From Niallia circulans NBRC 13626 (GTDB taxonomy: Bacteria > Bacillota > Bacilli > Bacillales > Cytobacillaceae): a DNA stretch of 64,000 nucleotides. Below, piece by piece: positions 28,210 to 37,160 of this stretch. The stretch lies in the NCBI RefSeq assembly GCF_001591585.1, contig NZ_BCVE01000002.1, forward strand, positions 62,001-126,000, written 5' to 3'. Both the position numbers and the translations under genes were made by a program. Position 1 is the stretch's first letter; each line of letters opens with the position of its first letter. The notes beneath the pieces were generated by a model that did not search any database, had not been told where the DNA came from, and worked only from the letters and a program-made list of their open reading frames with translations.

Positions 28210-29547
28210 TTACCGTTTATTCAATTTAAACTTAAATATAGAAATAGCTGTCACAGCAAAAAAACAAATTAAACATGCTAGTATACTAATTCGATTCGCC
28301 TCATCAAATAAGAAACTAATGCTTATGATGCCTAAGCAGATTACAGTAAATATCGGAATATACGGATATCCCCATATTTTAAAACTTGGCTGAAATGGAT
28401 ATTGTTTTCTAAGCTTTAACTGCGCTAGACAAATCATAATCCAAACAATCGATACAACAAAGCCTGGGAATGCCATAAGTAAAGAAAATACTTGATCTTG
28501 TTTAAATAAAGCAATCATTGATCCAGCAATTAAGATAATACCTGTAACCATTAAACTATAAGTCGGCACTCCATTGTGGTTTACTTTGCTAAAGGCTTTC
28601 GGTCCTTCTCCCTCCGTTGAAAGAGAGTACATCATTCTTGTACATCCATATATACCCGAATTTGCTGCAGATAACACAGCAATAATTAAGACAAAATTCA
28701 TAATGTGGGCTGCACCAGATAATCCAGAAATCGAAAGTACTTGTACAAAAGGGCTGGATTCTTCTGTTAACTCATTCCAAGGAATTAGTCCACAAATAAT
28801 TAAAATAGGCAATGTGTAAAATAAAACAATGCGAAGAATAAAGCTTTTAATAACTTTTGGCAGTACTTTTTCTGCATCTTTCGCTTCCGTTACGGTTACG
28901 CCAATGAGCTCGGAGCCTCCATAAGAAAACATAACAATTAAAAGAGCAGAAAAAACAGATGTCCATCCATTTGGGAAAAAGCCGCCATGCTCTGTATAAT
29001 TTTGCAGATAGTTTGTTTGCCCAGATGGAATAAGCCCAAATAAAACAGCGGCTCCTAATATAATAAATATAATAATCATGCCAATTTTAATTCCAGCAAA
29101 CCAAAATTCAAATTCCCCATAATTTTTCACATTCATTGTATTAACGACAATTAAACCTATTGCGCAAAGAATGCTTAATATCCACAGCGGCACATCTGGC
29201 AGCCAAAACTGCAGAAAGCTTCCTGCTACAACTACCTCAATCACACATACAGCAAGCCATAAAATGCAGTACATCCAGCCAATAACGAATGCCGTCTGGT
29301 TGCCAAAGGCCTTCCCAATAAAGCCCTTCATGTTTGTATTTGGATAAATAATAGCCATTTCCGCAATACTGCCCATCACTACTAGTAATAAAAGTCCTGC
29401 AAATATGTATGTAAAAATAACACCTGGACCTGCGATTGAAACTGTTTCTCCACTACCTTTAAATATCCCTGTCCCAATAGCTCCTCCCATGGCCATTAAA
29501 CTTATATGTCTTGGCAGTAAGTTTTTTTGCAACTGATTATTCGCCAT
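28210..29547 (-). CDS. Amino-acid permease, APC superfamily (AAT family)
   Basis: A 445-residue transporter with about 12 hydrophobic segments. The N-terminal signature GGAIGTGIFKGSGETVSIAGPG and the later FSYGGSELIGVTVTEAKD are typical of proton-coupled amino-acid permeases (AAT family). The substrate cannot be decided. It is a single gene with its own promoter and a structured leader of about 220 bases, inserted between dapA and rnjB, which are neighbours in B. subtilis. AAGGAGGAG precedes the ATG. No clear terminator follows. Confidence 0.88.
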   Translation of the reverse strand: MANNQLQKNLLPRHISLMAMGGAIGTGIFKGSGETVSIAGPGVIFTYIFAGLLLLVVMGSIAEMAIIYPNTNMKGFIGKAFGNQTAFVIGWMYCILWLAVCVIEVVVAGSFLQFWLPDVPLWILSILCAIGLIVVNTMNVKNYGEFEFWFAGIKIGMIIIFIILGAAVLFGLIPSGQTNYLQNYTEHGGFFPNGWTSVFSALLIVMFSYGGSELIGVTVTEAKDAEKVLPKVIKSFILRIVLFYTLPILIICGLIPWNELTEESSPFVQVLSISGLSGAAHIMNFVLIIAVLSAANSGIYGCTRMMYSLSTEGEGPKAFSKVNHNGVPTYSLMVTGIILIAGSMIALFKQDQVFSLLMAFPGFVVSIVWIMICLAQLKLRKQYPFQPSFKIWGYPYIPIFTVICLGIISISFLFDEANRISILACLICFFAVTAISIFKFKLNKR

Positions 29548-29773
29548 GACTTCTCCTCCTTATATATAACCTTATCTAAATACTCTTGTGTTCTTACTAG
29601 CCGTTGTCCAAACCGCAGTTTTTTCGATAGAGGAAACTAAGAAGACAGTTTGCGTCTTCACATGTGGACTTCCGCCAAACAAAAAATTCGCAAGACAATA
29701 TAGCTAAACACTCATCTACTTCACAAACTTCTAGTTTCTTATATATGAGAAACTTATGATTGCGCTATTTAAA

Positions 29774-29802
29774 AATATGATGATGTATCCAATCATAATC
29801 AA
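29774..29802 (-). promoter_or_regulatory. Candidate sigma-A promoter for the permease gene
   Basis: TTGATT, 17 bases, CATATT on the minus strand, just downstream of the dapA terminator. Confidence 0.5.
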
Positions 29803-29853
29803 AAACTAGTTTAGAAACAAGTCTTTCTTAATAAAGATATCTAATAAAAAAGA

Positions 29854-29936
29854 CAGAAGAGCTAGTTATCTCAGGAGGAATAAACCATTTTTGCTTTGGT
29901 TTATCCGTCGTAATAAGAGATAGCTAAGCTCTTCTG
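29854..29936 (-). terminator. Large two-stem terminator after dapA
   Basis: Outer arms CAGAAGAGCTAGTTATCTC (29854-29872) and its near-complement (29917-29936), with an inner stem GGAATAAACCA/TGGTTTATCC. In the minus direction it ends in TCTTTTTT. It is much larger than the other terminators in the window. Confidence 0.75.
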
Positions 29937-30024
29937 ACACGTAAACATTTATAAAACTAGCAAAAAAGAATCAAATAAACTGTTATCAATAGTCCTCGTA
30001 AATATACGATATCCTTCTAATTCC

Positions 30025-30888
30025 TTAAATAAATTTCGCTAATTCGATTCGTTCTTCCTCTGTTAATGGCACTAAAGGTAAACGAACAGAACCCACATCA
30101 AATCCTTTTAATTGTAATGCTGTTTTTACTGGAACAGGGTTAGGTGCTTTAAATAAAACTAACATAAGAGGAAGTAATTGTTGATGCATTTTAGATGCTT
30201 CCTCTACCTTTCCATCTAAAAAGGAAGTCACCATTTCTTTCATTTCTTTGCCAATAATATGCGAAGCTACAGAAATTACTCCCGTTCCTCCTACAGATAA
30301 AATTGGTAAAGTTAAGCTGTCATCACCACTGTATACATTAAAATCAGCTGGTGTTGATGCAATAATTTTTGTGATATTATTTAGATTTCCACTAGCCTCT
30401 TTTACAGCTACAATATTATCAATTTCTGACAAACGAATAATAGTTTCTGGTTCAATATTAACAACAGAACGACCTGGAATATTATATATCATAACGGGTA
30501 GTTTTGTAGATTCTGCAACTGCTTTAATATGTTGATACAACCCCTCTTGGTTCGGCTTGTTATAGTATGGTCCAACTACCATAACAGCGTCCACACCTGC
30601 GAGTTCTGCTTGTTTCGTTAATTCGATGGACTCATATGTGTTATAACTACCTGTTCCTGCAATGATTGGAACTCTCTTTTCCACTACCTTTACCACATGT
30701 TTAAATAAAGCAATCTTCTCTTGTTTGGATAATGTGGGCGATTCTCCAGTAGTACCAGCTACCACTAAAGAATCTGTTCCGTTTTCAAGTAAATGATTAA
30801 TTAACTGTGTTGTTTTTGGAAAATCTATATGTCCCTTGGCATCAAATGGTGTAATCATGGCCGTTGACACCCTACCAAATAAACCCAT
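30025..30888 (-). CDS. dapA: 4-hydroxy-tetrahydrodipicolinate synthase
   Basis: A 287-residue aldolase of the DHDPS family, condensing pyruvate with aspartate semialdehyde: the first committed step to lysine, cell-wall diaminopimelate and spore dipicolinate. It has GTTGESPTLS, the Tyr in MIYNIPGRS and the Schiff-base Lys in AVKEASGN (about residue 160). TAGGAGTGG precedes the ATG. It is last of the asd-dapG-dapA run, 46 bases after dapG. Confidence 0.97.
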   Translation of the reverse strand: MGLFGRVSTAMITPFDAKGHIDFPKTTQLINHLLENGTDSLVVAGTTGESPTLSKQEKIALFKHVVKVVEKRVPIIAGTGSYNTYESIELTKQAELAGVDAVMVVGPYYNKPNQEGLYQHIKAVAESTKLPVMIYNIPGRSVVNIEPETIIRLSEIDNIVAVKEASGNLNNITKIIASTPADFNVYSGDDSLTLPILSVGGTGVISVASHIIGKEMKEMVTSFLDGKVEEASKMHQQLLPLMLVLFKAPNPVPVKTALQLKGFDVGSVRLPLVPLTEEERIELAKFI

Positions 30889-30934
30889 CGTTCCACTCCT
30901 ATTCTCATTTCGATCTCGTTGTATCTATTATTTT

Positions 30935-32158
30935 CTATTCTATTTCTTTTTCTAACTCAAACGCATCATGTAATACATTAACTGCACTTACTAAATCATC
31001 CTGCTTCACAAGCACCCAAATCGTTGCATGGCTATCCGCTGATTGGAGGATGCGAATTCCCTTATTTGAAAGTGCAGTAACAATTTTAAATGTCACCCCA
31101 GGTACACCGGCCATTCCAGCACCAACCACTGATACTTTTGCACATTCTTTTTCGATAACTGGTTCATATCCCATATTTTCAAGAACGGCAATTGCTTTGT
31201 TTGTCATTTCGTTTGTTACAGTATATACGACACTGTTAGGTGAAATATTGATAAAGTCTACGCTGATTTCTTCATTTGCCATTGCTTTAAAGACTTGCGA
31301 TTGTAAGTCATACTGATCTTTTTTTGCAAAAACTTTAATTTGGGTTACGTTTGCCACATGAGCAATTCCTGTGACTGGTCTTTCCTTTATGTCACTGCCT
31401 CGACTCTCCGCATTACTAGAGGTGACAAGTGTACCAGTCCCCTTTGAATACGTGGACCGTATTCTAATCGGTACTTTTGCTTGCATTGCTATTTCCACTG
31501 CTCGTGGGTGAATAACTTTTGCTCCTTGATAAGCCATATTGCAAACTTCCGAATAGGTAACAACAGATAGCGGACGAGCATTTTCTGCAATTCTTGGATC
31601 TGCAGTCATAATACCTTCTACATCTGTAAAAATGTCAATATATTCTGCTTGAAGTGCTGATCCTAAAGCAGCCGCAGATGTATCACTTCCGCCTCTGCCT
31701 AAAGTAGTTGTATCCCCATTTGGCGCTGCCCCTTGGAAACCAGCTACTACTACAACATCATGATTTTTTAATTCTTCAAGAACACGGCTGCAATCCATTT
31801 CCATAATTCTTGCATTCGTAAAATCATTATTTGTCTTAAATCCAGCTTGAGCACCTGTTAATGCAGTTGCCGAAATTTGATTTTCTAGTAATAGTTGTGT
31901 AAACACAACACTTGAAATAATTTCGCCGCATGACATTAATAAGTCGTTTTCTCTTCTGCTGATACTTGATTCTGATCCGCCGACTAAAGACAACAATGTA
32001 TCTGTTGCATAAGGTTCTCCTTTTCGTCCCATCGCAGAAACAATTACTACTACTTTATATCCTTCATTTAATGCATCCTTAATATGATCTTTTGCTTGAA
32101 TTCGGCTTTTTTCATCTCTAACGGATGTTCCGCCAAATTTTTGAACCATGATTTTCAC
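30935..32158 (-). CDS. dapG: Aspartate kinase I
   Basis: A 407-residue aspartokinase with N-terminal KFGGTSV, central GFQGAAPNGDTTTLGRGGSDTSAAALG, TDVEGIMTADPR, and two C-terminal ACT domains (about 265-407). It phosphorylates aspartate; in B. subtilis DapG is the diaminopimelate-sensitive isoform. I place the start at the GTG at 32158 (MKIMVQKFGG, AGAGGTG 6 bases upstream). An internal translation start for a small subunit, known in some class-II aspartokinases, is not evident. Confidence 0.94.
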   Translation of the reverse strand: MKIMVQKFGGTSVRDEKSRIQAKDHIKDALNEGYKVVVIVSAMGRKGEPYATDTLLSLVGGSESSISRRENDLLMSCGEIISSVVFTQLLLENQISATALTGAQAGFKTNNDFTNARIMEMDCSRVLEELKNHDVVVVAGFQGAAPNGDTTTLGRGGSDTSAAALGSALQAEYIDIFTDVEGIMTADPRIAENARPLSVVTYSEVCNMAYQGAKVIHPRAVEIAMQAKVPIRIRSTYSKGTGTLVTSSNAESRGSDIKERPVTGIAHVANVTQIKVFAKKDQYDLQSQVFKAMANEEISVDFINISPNSVVYTVTNEMTNKAIAVLENMGYEPVIEKECAKVSVVGAGMAGVPGVTFKIVTALSNKGIRILQSADSHATIWVLVKQDDLVSAVNVLHDAFELEKEIE

Positions 32159-32329
32159 AATAAACACCTCTGAACACTTTCTTAAAGAGTGTAATATAAG
32201 GGTGCCTTTTCTAAAACAAATTTGGGGAATCTACTTTTAAAAAGATTTCCCCTTCCATCATTTTACTAGGAGGATCCCTTGTTGTTTTAACTTTGATGAT
32301 TTTTTTCCATCCAAAATGAGCACACTTAT

Positions 32330-32373
32330 TTAAATGATTCCCTAAATAGGATTCTATTTAAGGAATCATTTAA
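32330..32373. repeat. Near-perfect 20-bp hairpin between asd and dapG
   Basis: A 12-bp stem TTAAATGATTCC/GGAATCATTTAA, one mismatch, then a 7-bp stem TAAATAG/CTATTTA with a GATT loop. There is no U-run in either direction, so it is not a classical terminator. Confidence 0.85.
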
Positions 32374-32377
32374 TAAT

Positions 32378-32509
32378 AAGAAAGACAAGATTTTGGCACC
32401 ATTCTTTAGGCTTGTGTCCAAACTTGTACTTCCTGTATGTAGAATAAAATAGAAATCTACTTACAGGTAATTTTCCTGCATACTAAACCTCTACAGCCTT
32501 GTCTTTCTT
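32378..32509. repeat. 132-bp element bounded by 12-bp inverted repeats
   Basis: The ends are AAGAAAGACAAG and its exact complement CTTGTCTTTCTT. Inside lies a hairpin with arms CCTGTATGTAGA (32432-32443) and TCTACTTACAGG (32456-32467), one mismatch. It starts 10 bases past the asd stop. It could be a non-coding RNA domain, an extended terminator, or a small MITE-like insertion; no target duplication is obvious. Confidence 0.6.
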
Positions 32510-32519
32510 CACTAGTCCA

Positions 32520-33566
32520 TTAAACTAGCCCTAATTTAATTAGACTTTCAGCAATTTGTACAGAGTTCCATGCGGCACCTTTTAATAGATTATCGGAAAC
32601 AACCCACATATGGAAACCGTTTTTCACATCTAAATCTTGGCGAATACGACCGACAAATACATCATTGCTTCCTACGCAATCTGCAGGCATCGGATATACT
32701 TGATTACTTGGATCGTCTTGAAGCACGATGCCAGGAGCATCAGCTAACAAGGATTTAATTTCTTCTACTGTTACTTGATCATTGTCTAATTCAAAGTAAA
32801 CAGATTCAGAATGACCTGTTGCTACTGGAATGCGGACACATGTTGCTGCAACCTTTAAGTCATCTGCATGCATTATTTTCTTTGTTTCATTGATCATTTT
32901 CATTTCTTCATATGTGAATCCATTATCAGTAAATACATCAATTTGCGGTACTGCATTGAATGCGATTTGGTAGTGCTTTTTATCACTCTTAACTGGTAGA
33001 ATCTTCGGCTCAAACGCTTCTTTATTAAGAATTGCTTGTGTCTGGCTGTTCAACTCTTCGACAGCAGCAGCACCTGATCCAGATACAGCTTGGTAAGTGG
33101 ATACTAATACTTTCGAAAGACCAAATTTTTCTTTTAACGGCTGTAAGGCTACGACCATTTGAATCGTAGAGCAGTTTGGATTTGCAATAATTCCATTGTG
33201 CTTGCGAAGATCTTCTTCGTTTACTTCAGGAACTACTAATGGCACGTCTTTGTCCATACGGAATGCGCTTGTATTATCAACAACAATTGCCCCATGTCTT
33301 ACTGCATGTGGTGCAAGTTCTTTCGATACACCACCTCCAGCGCTGAATAGTGCGATATCAATTCCTTTAAAGCTATCTGGTGTTGCTTCTTGTACGATAA
33401 TTTCTTTATCTTTATACTGAACCTTTGTTCCTGCTGAACGTTTAGAGGACAAAAGTGTTAAAGTCGAAATCGGAAAATCTCTGCTCTCTAATGTTTTAAT
33501 CATTTGTTGACCAACAGCCCCTGTTGCTCCCACTACTGCTACGTTAAATCCTTTTAATTGCTCCAT
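32520..33566 (-). CDS. asd: Aspartate-semialdehyde dehydrogenase
   Basis: A 348-residue enzyme reducing aspartyl phosphate to the semialdehyde used by DapA. N-terminal NADP motif [11 protein letters not shown], active-site Cys in NPNCSTIQM (about residue 132), and a His-containing segment [15 protein letters not shown] lies before the ATG. It follows dpaB by 265 bases and precedes dapG. Confidence 0.96.
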   Translation of the reverse strand: MEQLKGFNVAVVGATGAVGQQMIKTLESRDFPISTLTLLSSKRSAGTKVQYKDKEIIVQEATPDSFKGIDIALFSAGGGVSKELAPHAVRHGAIVVDNTSAFRMDKDVPLVVPEVNEEDLRKHNGIIANPNCSTIQMVVALQPLKEKFGLSKVLVSTYQAVSGSGAAAVEELNSQTQAILNKEAFEPKILPVKSDKKHYQIAFNAVPQIDVFTDNGFTYEEMKMINETKKIMHADDLKVAATCVRIPVATGHSESVYFELDNDQVTVEEIKSLLADAPGIVLQDDPSNQVYPMPADCVGSNDVFVGRIRQDLDVKNGFHMWVVSDNLLKGAAWNSVQIAESLIKLGLV

Positions 33567-33706
33567 TTAAGGTTCTCCTTCCAAAGGCTTTCTCTTAATA
33601 ATAATAGGCAAGCATTACGCTCCGCCTTAAATAATATTATCTATTTTAACATATTCAAGCAGCAATAAAAGAAACTTTTATCAGATTCTTTCAAAAAACA
33701 CCGATT

Positions 33707-33743
33707 GGCGCTATAAAGTTCCTTGTGGAAGTCGACAAGCGCC
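33707..33743. terminator. Possible terminator between dpaB and asd
   Basis: GGCGC/GCGCC (33707-33711, 33739-33743) encloses TTCC/GGAA. TTTT follows on the plus strand; on the minus strand a T-run appears only after an 8-base gap. Weak. Confidence 0.35.
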
Positions 33744-33831
33744 TTTTACGGTACGTCTTATTATCAGTCTACCATTCTTTTTCAAAGAACGTGATTTATA
33801 TGCCTTTTTTAAATAATCATGTACTTTCCTG

Positions 33832-34425
33832 TTAATCTAAATATTTTTCCACTATTACTGGTTGAATCTGTTTATATTCTAATGCTGCTTCAATAGTTTC
33901 TGCAAGCATAGACATTCTTGCAACCATAGAATTTGGCTTTTTCTCAGGATCATCTTGACCGAATGGAATAAAGAAAATATTCTTCGTTGCCATTAATCGC
34001 ATCAGATTAATCCCATTTAATCCTAACGCATCATTAGTAGAGATTCCCAATACCACAGGCTTTTGGTTTCTTAATGTCGCTTTTGCTGCCATCAAAACTG
34101 CATTATCTGTCATCGCATTTGCAAATTTACTCATACTATTTCCAGTTAATGGGGCAATTACCATACAATCAAGAGGTGCTTTCGGTCCTAGCGGCTCTGC
34201 TGCTACAATACTATCGATTATTTTCTGTCCTGTTATTTCTTCTATTTTACTAACCCAATCTTTCCCTTTTCCAAAACGAGTATCCGTATTTTTTACATTT
34301 CCTGTTACAACTGGTACAACTTCAGCACCTTGTGCCACTAACTTTTCTACTTGTGGTACTACTTCCTCATACGTACAGTGAGAACCTGAAATTCCAAACC
34401 CTATTCTTTTTCCTTGTAAACTCAT
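33832..34425 (-). CDS. dpaB: Dipicolinate synthase subunit B
   Basis: A 197-residue flavoprotein-like (HFCD family) subunit of dipicolinate synthase, with an N-terminal KRIGFGISGSHCTYEEV and central MVIAPLTGNSMSKFANA. With DpaA it makes dipicolinate, the major spore-core solute. It follows dpaA by 25 bases. AGAGGAG precedes the ATG. Formerly spoVFB. Confidence 0.95.
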   Translation of the reverse strand: MSLQGKRIGFGISGSHCTYEEVVPQVEKLVAQGAEVVPVVTGNVKNTDTRFGKGKDWVSKIEEITGQKIIDSIVAAEPLGPKAPLDCMVIAPLTGNSMSKFANAMTDNAVLMAAKATLRNQKPVVLGISTNDALGLNGINLMRLMATKNIFFIPFGQDDPEKKPNSMVARMSMLAETIEAALEYKQIQPVIVEKYLD

Positions 34426-34450
34426 GATTCTATTCTCCTCTCATTGCCTG

Positions 34451-35326
34451 CTATTGTTCATCCAGTAATTGAGCTAAGACATCTGCCAATATATTTCCCG
34501 CTGTTTTCGGAGCTACAATACCTGGTAAGCTCGGTGCAAGTAATGCCTTAACCCCTCTTTTTTCTGCGTATTGAAAATCTGTTCCGCCTGGTTTAGATGC
34601 CAAATCAATCACCAATGTATGCAATGGCATTTTTTCAATGACATCAGAAGTTACGACAAGATGGGGAATTGTATTTATACAAATATCAATATCATCAACC
34701 GCAATCTGTAAATCATCTAAATGTACTGGGGTTAATCCCATTTCGATAATGCGAGCAATATGTTCACTTTGACTTGCTGCGACCTTTACTTTCGCTCCTA
34801 GGGCATGAAAAGCACGTGCAACACTCATGCCTACACGACCTAGCCCGAGAACAATAACATTCGAGCCATGAATCGTTGTGTCTGTATGTTGAATTGCCAT
34901 CATTATTGTACCTTCGACAGTTGGAATAGAATTTAAAATTGCTACATCATCTCGGTTAAATAATTGAACTAATGATCGATTCGTTTCTTTAATAAGCAAA
35001 TTTAAATAATCATTCGTTATTCCTGAATATATGATGCAATGCTCAGGGGTTTTTTCTACTATTTTTTTCGTTAAAAAAACCTTCTCATTCGAAAAGATTG
35101 TATCAACTTGCCCATTTAGGTCTGTTCCTCGAACGGGTAAGATAATAGCATCTATTTTCGAAAAATCTACGTTATCGATTTTTTCTTTTGTAGCACCAGT
35201 GAATGCATGGTCCAATTGCTCGAAGCCAATTAATGAAAGGATTGCTTGTAGTTCTGTTAATTTGCGAACAATTTCAAGCTGCCTTGCATCACCGCCGATA
35301 ACCGCGATTTTCATCCCTTTCAGCAT
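34451..35326 (-). CDS. dpaA: Dipicolinate synthase subunit A
   Basis: A 291-residue NAD(P)-dependent subunit with a Rossmann motif VLGLGRVGMSVARAFHALGAKVKV (about 155-178) and the N-terminal KIAVIGGDARQLEIV. It oxidises the DapA product toward dipicolinate in the mother cell. I chose the ATG at 35326 (GAAGGTG 8 bases upstream); the longer frame adds a lysine-rich non-family extension. A sigma-K-like promoter lies upstream. Formerly spoVFA. Confidence 0.95.
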   Translation of the reverse strand: MLKGMKIAVIGGDARQLEIVRKLTELQAILSLIGFEQLDHAFTGATKEKIDNVDFSKIDAIILPVRGTDLNGQVDTIFSNEKVFLTKKIVEKTPEHCIIYSGITNDYLNLLIKETNRSLVQLFNRDDVAILNSIPTVEGTIMMAIQHTDTTIHGSNVIVLGLGRVGMSVARAFHALGAKVKVAASQSEHIARIIEMGLTPVHLDDLQIAVDDIDICINTIPHLVVTSDVIEKMPLHTLVIDLASKPGGTDFQYAEKRGVKALLAPSLPGIVAPKTAGNILADVLAQLLDEQ

Positions 35327-35380
35327 GAATATTTCACCTTCTTTTTTAAAGATCCTGTTTTTCATAGCTCGCTACTTCAA

Positions 35381-35409
35381 CATCTTATGTGATTATCTAA
35401 TATTAGGTG
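35381..35409 (-). promoter_or_regulatory. Candidate sigma-K promoter for dpaA
   Basis: Minus strand CACC, 16 bases, CATAAGATG. This fits the sigma-K pattern (AC at -35, CATA-N3-TA at -10) with one mismatch. The B. subtilis operon is mother-cell sigma-K controlled, which supports it. Confidence 0.45.
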
Positions 35410-35593
35410 AGTTGTTTACCGCAATTCCTTAAAAAGATGGTTACTTTCCTTATCTATTATAGATAACGATGAGAATGAATGATTTGGTTGGTATCTCCTT
35501 TTAGGGGACAGGTATTTTAAGAAGGGAGTTATTGCAACTCCTTTATAATGGGAGTAGCAAAAAAATGATTTTGTTAGTGGTCATACATAAAAA

Positions 35594-35628
35594 AACTAGG
35601 ATTCAGAAGGGAATTCTGTTTCCTAGTT
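35594..35628 (-). terminator. Terminator after mlpA
   Basis: AACTAGGA/TCCTAGTT with an inner CAGAA/TTCTG stem, followed by TTTTTTT in the minus direction. Confidence 0.8.
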
Positions 35629-35653
35629 CTTTATTTATATAATATGTAGCTTT

Positions 35654-36892
35654 TTATTGCAGTGCTTTTGGTAATTGTCCGTCTGGGCTGATTAAAGAGA
35701 CAGAAAAGGTGTCAGTGAATATATCATTTGCCATTTGATCAACTTCTTCTTTTGTGACACGATCGATATCGGCAATGATATCATCTAAGGAACGGTGTTT
35801 ACCTAATAAAAGTTCATTTTTACCATTTCTGCTCATGCGGCTATTAGTGCTCTCTAAGCTTAGCATCAAGCTGCCTTTTAACTGCTCTTTACTATTAAGA
35901 AGTTCCTTTTCGGTAATTCCTTCTTTTTTCAAGATAGCAAGCGTATTTTGAATGGTATCAAATAATTCATCTAGCTGCTTAGCTCCTGTACCTCCATAAA
36001 TTGTTACTATTCCACTGTCTTGGTATGCGGAATGATAAGAAAATACAGAATAAGCTAAACCTTTTTGTTCACGTACATCTTGGAATAATCGACTACTCAT
36101 ACTGCCCCCAAGAATATTATTCAAAGAAACAAGTGTATACATTTTCTCATGCCCCACCTGCAACCCATTAAAACCTAAGCATAGATGTGCTTGCTCTGTT
36201 TCCTTTTTGCGTGAAAAATTATTGGCATGGAAAGAAGGCTTTACTAATTCTACTTCGGATTTACCGGCTTCATATGCCCCAAAGTATTTTTCTACTTCTG
36301 AAATAAACGATTCGGTAATATTCCCTGCAATCGAAATAACCGTATTCTCTGGTGTATAATGATTAAACATATACTCTCTTAGCGTATCTCCATTAAACGT
36401 AGCAAGTGTCTCTTCTGTTCCTAAAATCGGATAGCCAAGTGGATGTTTATCATAAATTGCCTGACTCAATAAATCATGAACAATATCATCAGGTGTATCA
36501 TCATACATTTTAATCTCTTCACAGACAACATTTTTCTCTTTCTTTAATTCTTCCTCATCAAATGTCGAGTTAAAATACATATCTGCTAACACTTCTAACG
36601 CCATATCAGCATGTGTATCTAACACCTTTGCGTAATAACAAGTATATTCTTTTGAAGTAAAAGCATTTACCTGGCCGCCAATACTATCAAATGATTCTGC
36701 TATTTCTCTCGCACTACGTGTTTTTGTTCCTTTAAAAAACATATGCTCTAAAAAGTGAGATACCCCATTGTTTTTTTCATCTTCTTTGCGAGATCCTGTA
36801 CCAATCCATACGCCAATAGCAACGGAACGTACTGTTGGAATATTTTCCAATACAATTCTTACTCCATTTTGGCAAGTATATCTTTTGATCAA
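35654..36892 (-). CDS. mlpA: M16-family zinc protease MlpA (YmxG)
   Basis: A 412-residue peptidase like mitochondrial processing peptidase beta. The zinc motif HFLEH (in VSHFLEHMFFKGT, about residue 47) and downstream Glu (NVVCEEIKMYDD) are intact, and a substrate-binding GGSMSSRLFQDVREQKGLAYSV follows. The start is TTG at 36892, with AGGAGG 7 bases upstream. In B. subtilis it lies between ylxY and ymxH. It is the third M16 homolog in the window and, unlike YmfF, is catalytically complete. Confidence 0.94.
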   Translation of the reverse strand: MIKRYTCQNGVRIVLENIPTVRSVAIGVWIGTGSRKEDEKNNGVSHFLEHMFFKGTKTRSAREIAESFDSIGGQVNAFTSKEYTCYYAKVLDTHADMALEVLADMYFNSTFDEEELKKEKNVVCEEIKMYDDTPDDIVHDLLSQAIYDKHPLGYPILGTEETLATFNGDTLREYMFNHYTPENTVISIAGNITESFISEVEKYFGAYEAGKSEVELVKPSFHANNFSRKKETEQAHLCLGFNGLQVGHEKMYTLVSLNNILGGSMSSRLFQDVREQKGLAYSVFSYHSAYQDSGIVTIYGGTGAKQLDELFDTIQNTLAILKKEGITEKELLNSKEQLKGSLMLSLESTNSRMSRNGKNELLLGKHRSLDDIIADIDRVTKEEVDQMANDIFTDTFSVSLISPDGQLPKALQ

Positions 36893-37160
36893 TTATGTTC
36901 CTCCTGTTCTTCTACCAAGTTGCAAAAAATAGCTGCGACTGCTAGTATATCTTATTCCTCTTATTTTTTCCAAAATATTGTTTTAATATAATGATAACAT
37001 ATCTCCGTTTTAAAAATGAAATAGCGAATAGTTCCTTTTAAAAGGACGGACAGCCTTTATTTTCCATTTTCTTTCATGTAGATGTTGTTTTTCTTCTATA
37101 AGAAGTAGCATCTAATAAAACGTTTTCTCCTTATAGAATACTATAAGATGAACCGAACTA

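Larger units (their letters stand above)
29548..30024. other. 477-base gap between dapA and the permease gene
   Basis: It holds the dapA terminator (29854-29936), a promoter (29774-29802) and a permease leader with two hairpins: AGTTTCT/AGAAACT (29733-29754) and GAAGAC/GTCTTC (29641-29659). I looked for T-box and known riboswitch motifs in the leader and saw none. Confidence 0.55.
32159..32519. other. 361-base structured gap between asd and dapG
   Basis: It contains two separate palindromic elements (32330-32373 and 32378-32509) and no ORF. The remaining 160 bases before dapG are AT-rich with no certain promoter. I checked for a lysine riboswitch and did not find its conserved segments. Confidence 0.6.
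35327..35653. other. 327-base gap between mlpA and dpaA
   Basis: It holds the mlpA terminator and the putative sigma-K promoter. B. subtilis has ymxH (about 85 codons) here; no such frame is present. Confidence 0.6.

Noticed and set aside
29548-29850. T-box leader for the amino-acid permease
   Set aside because: No specifier-stem AGTA/GAAA arrangement and no T-box core (GGGTGG-ACCGCG type) seen.
32378-32509. Insertion sequence
   Set aside because: It has inverted termini but no transposase and no visible target duplication; kept only as a structured element.
32159-32519. Lysine riboswitch before dapG
   Set aside because: The gap is long and structured, but the conserved lysine-riboswitch core segments are not present.
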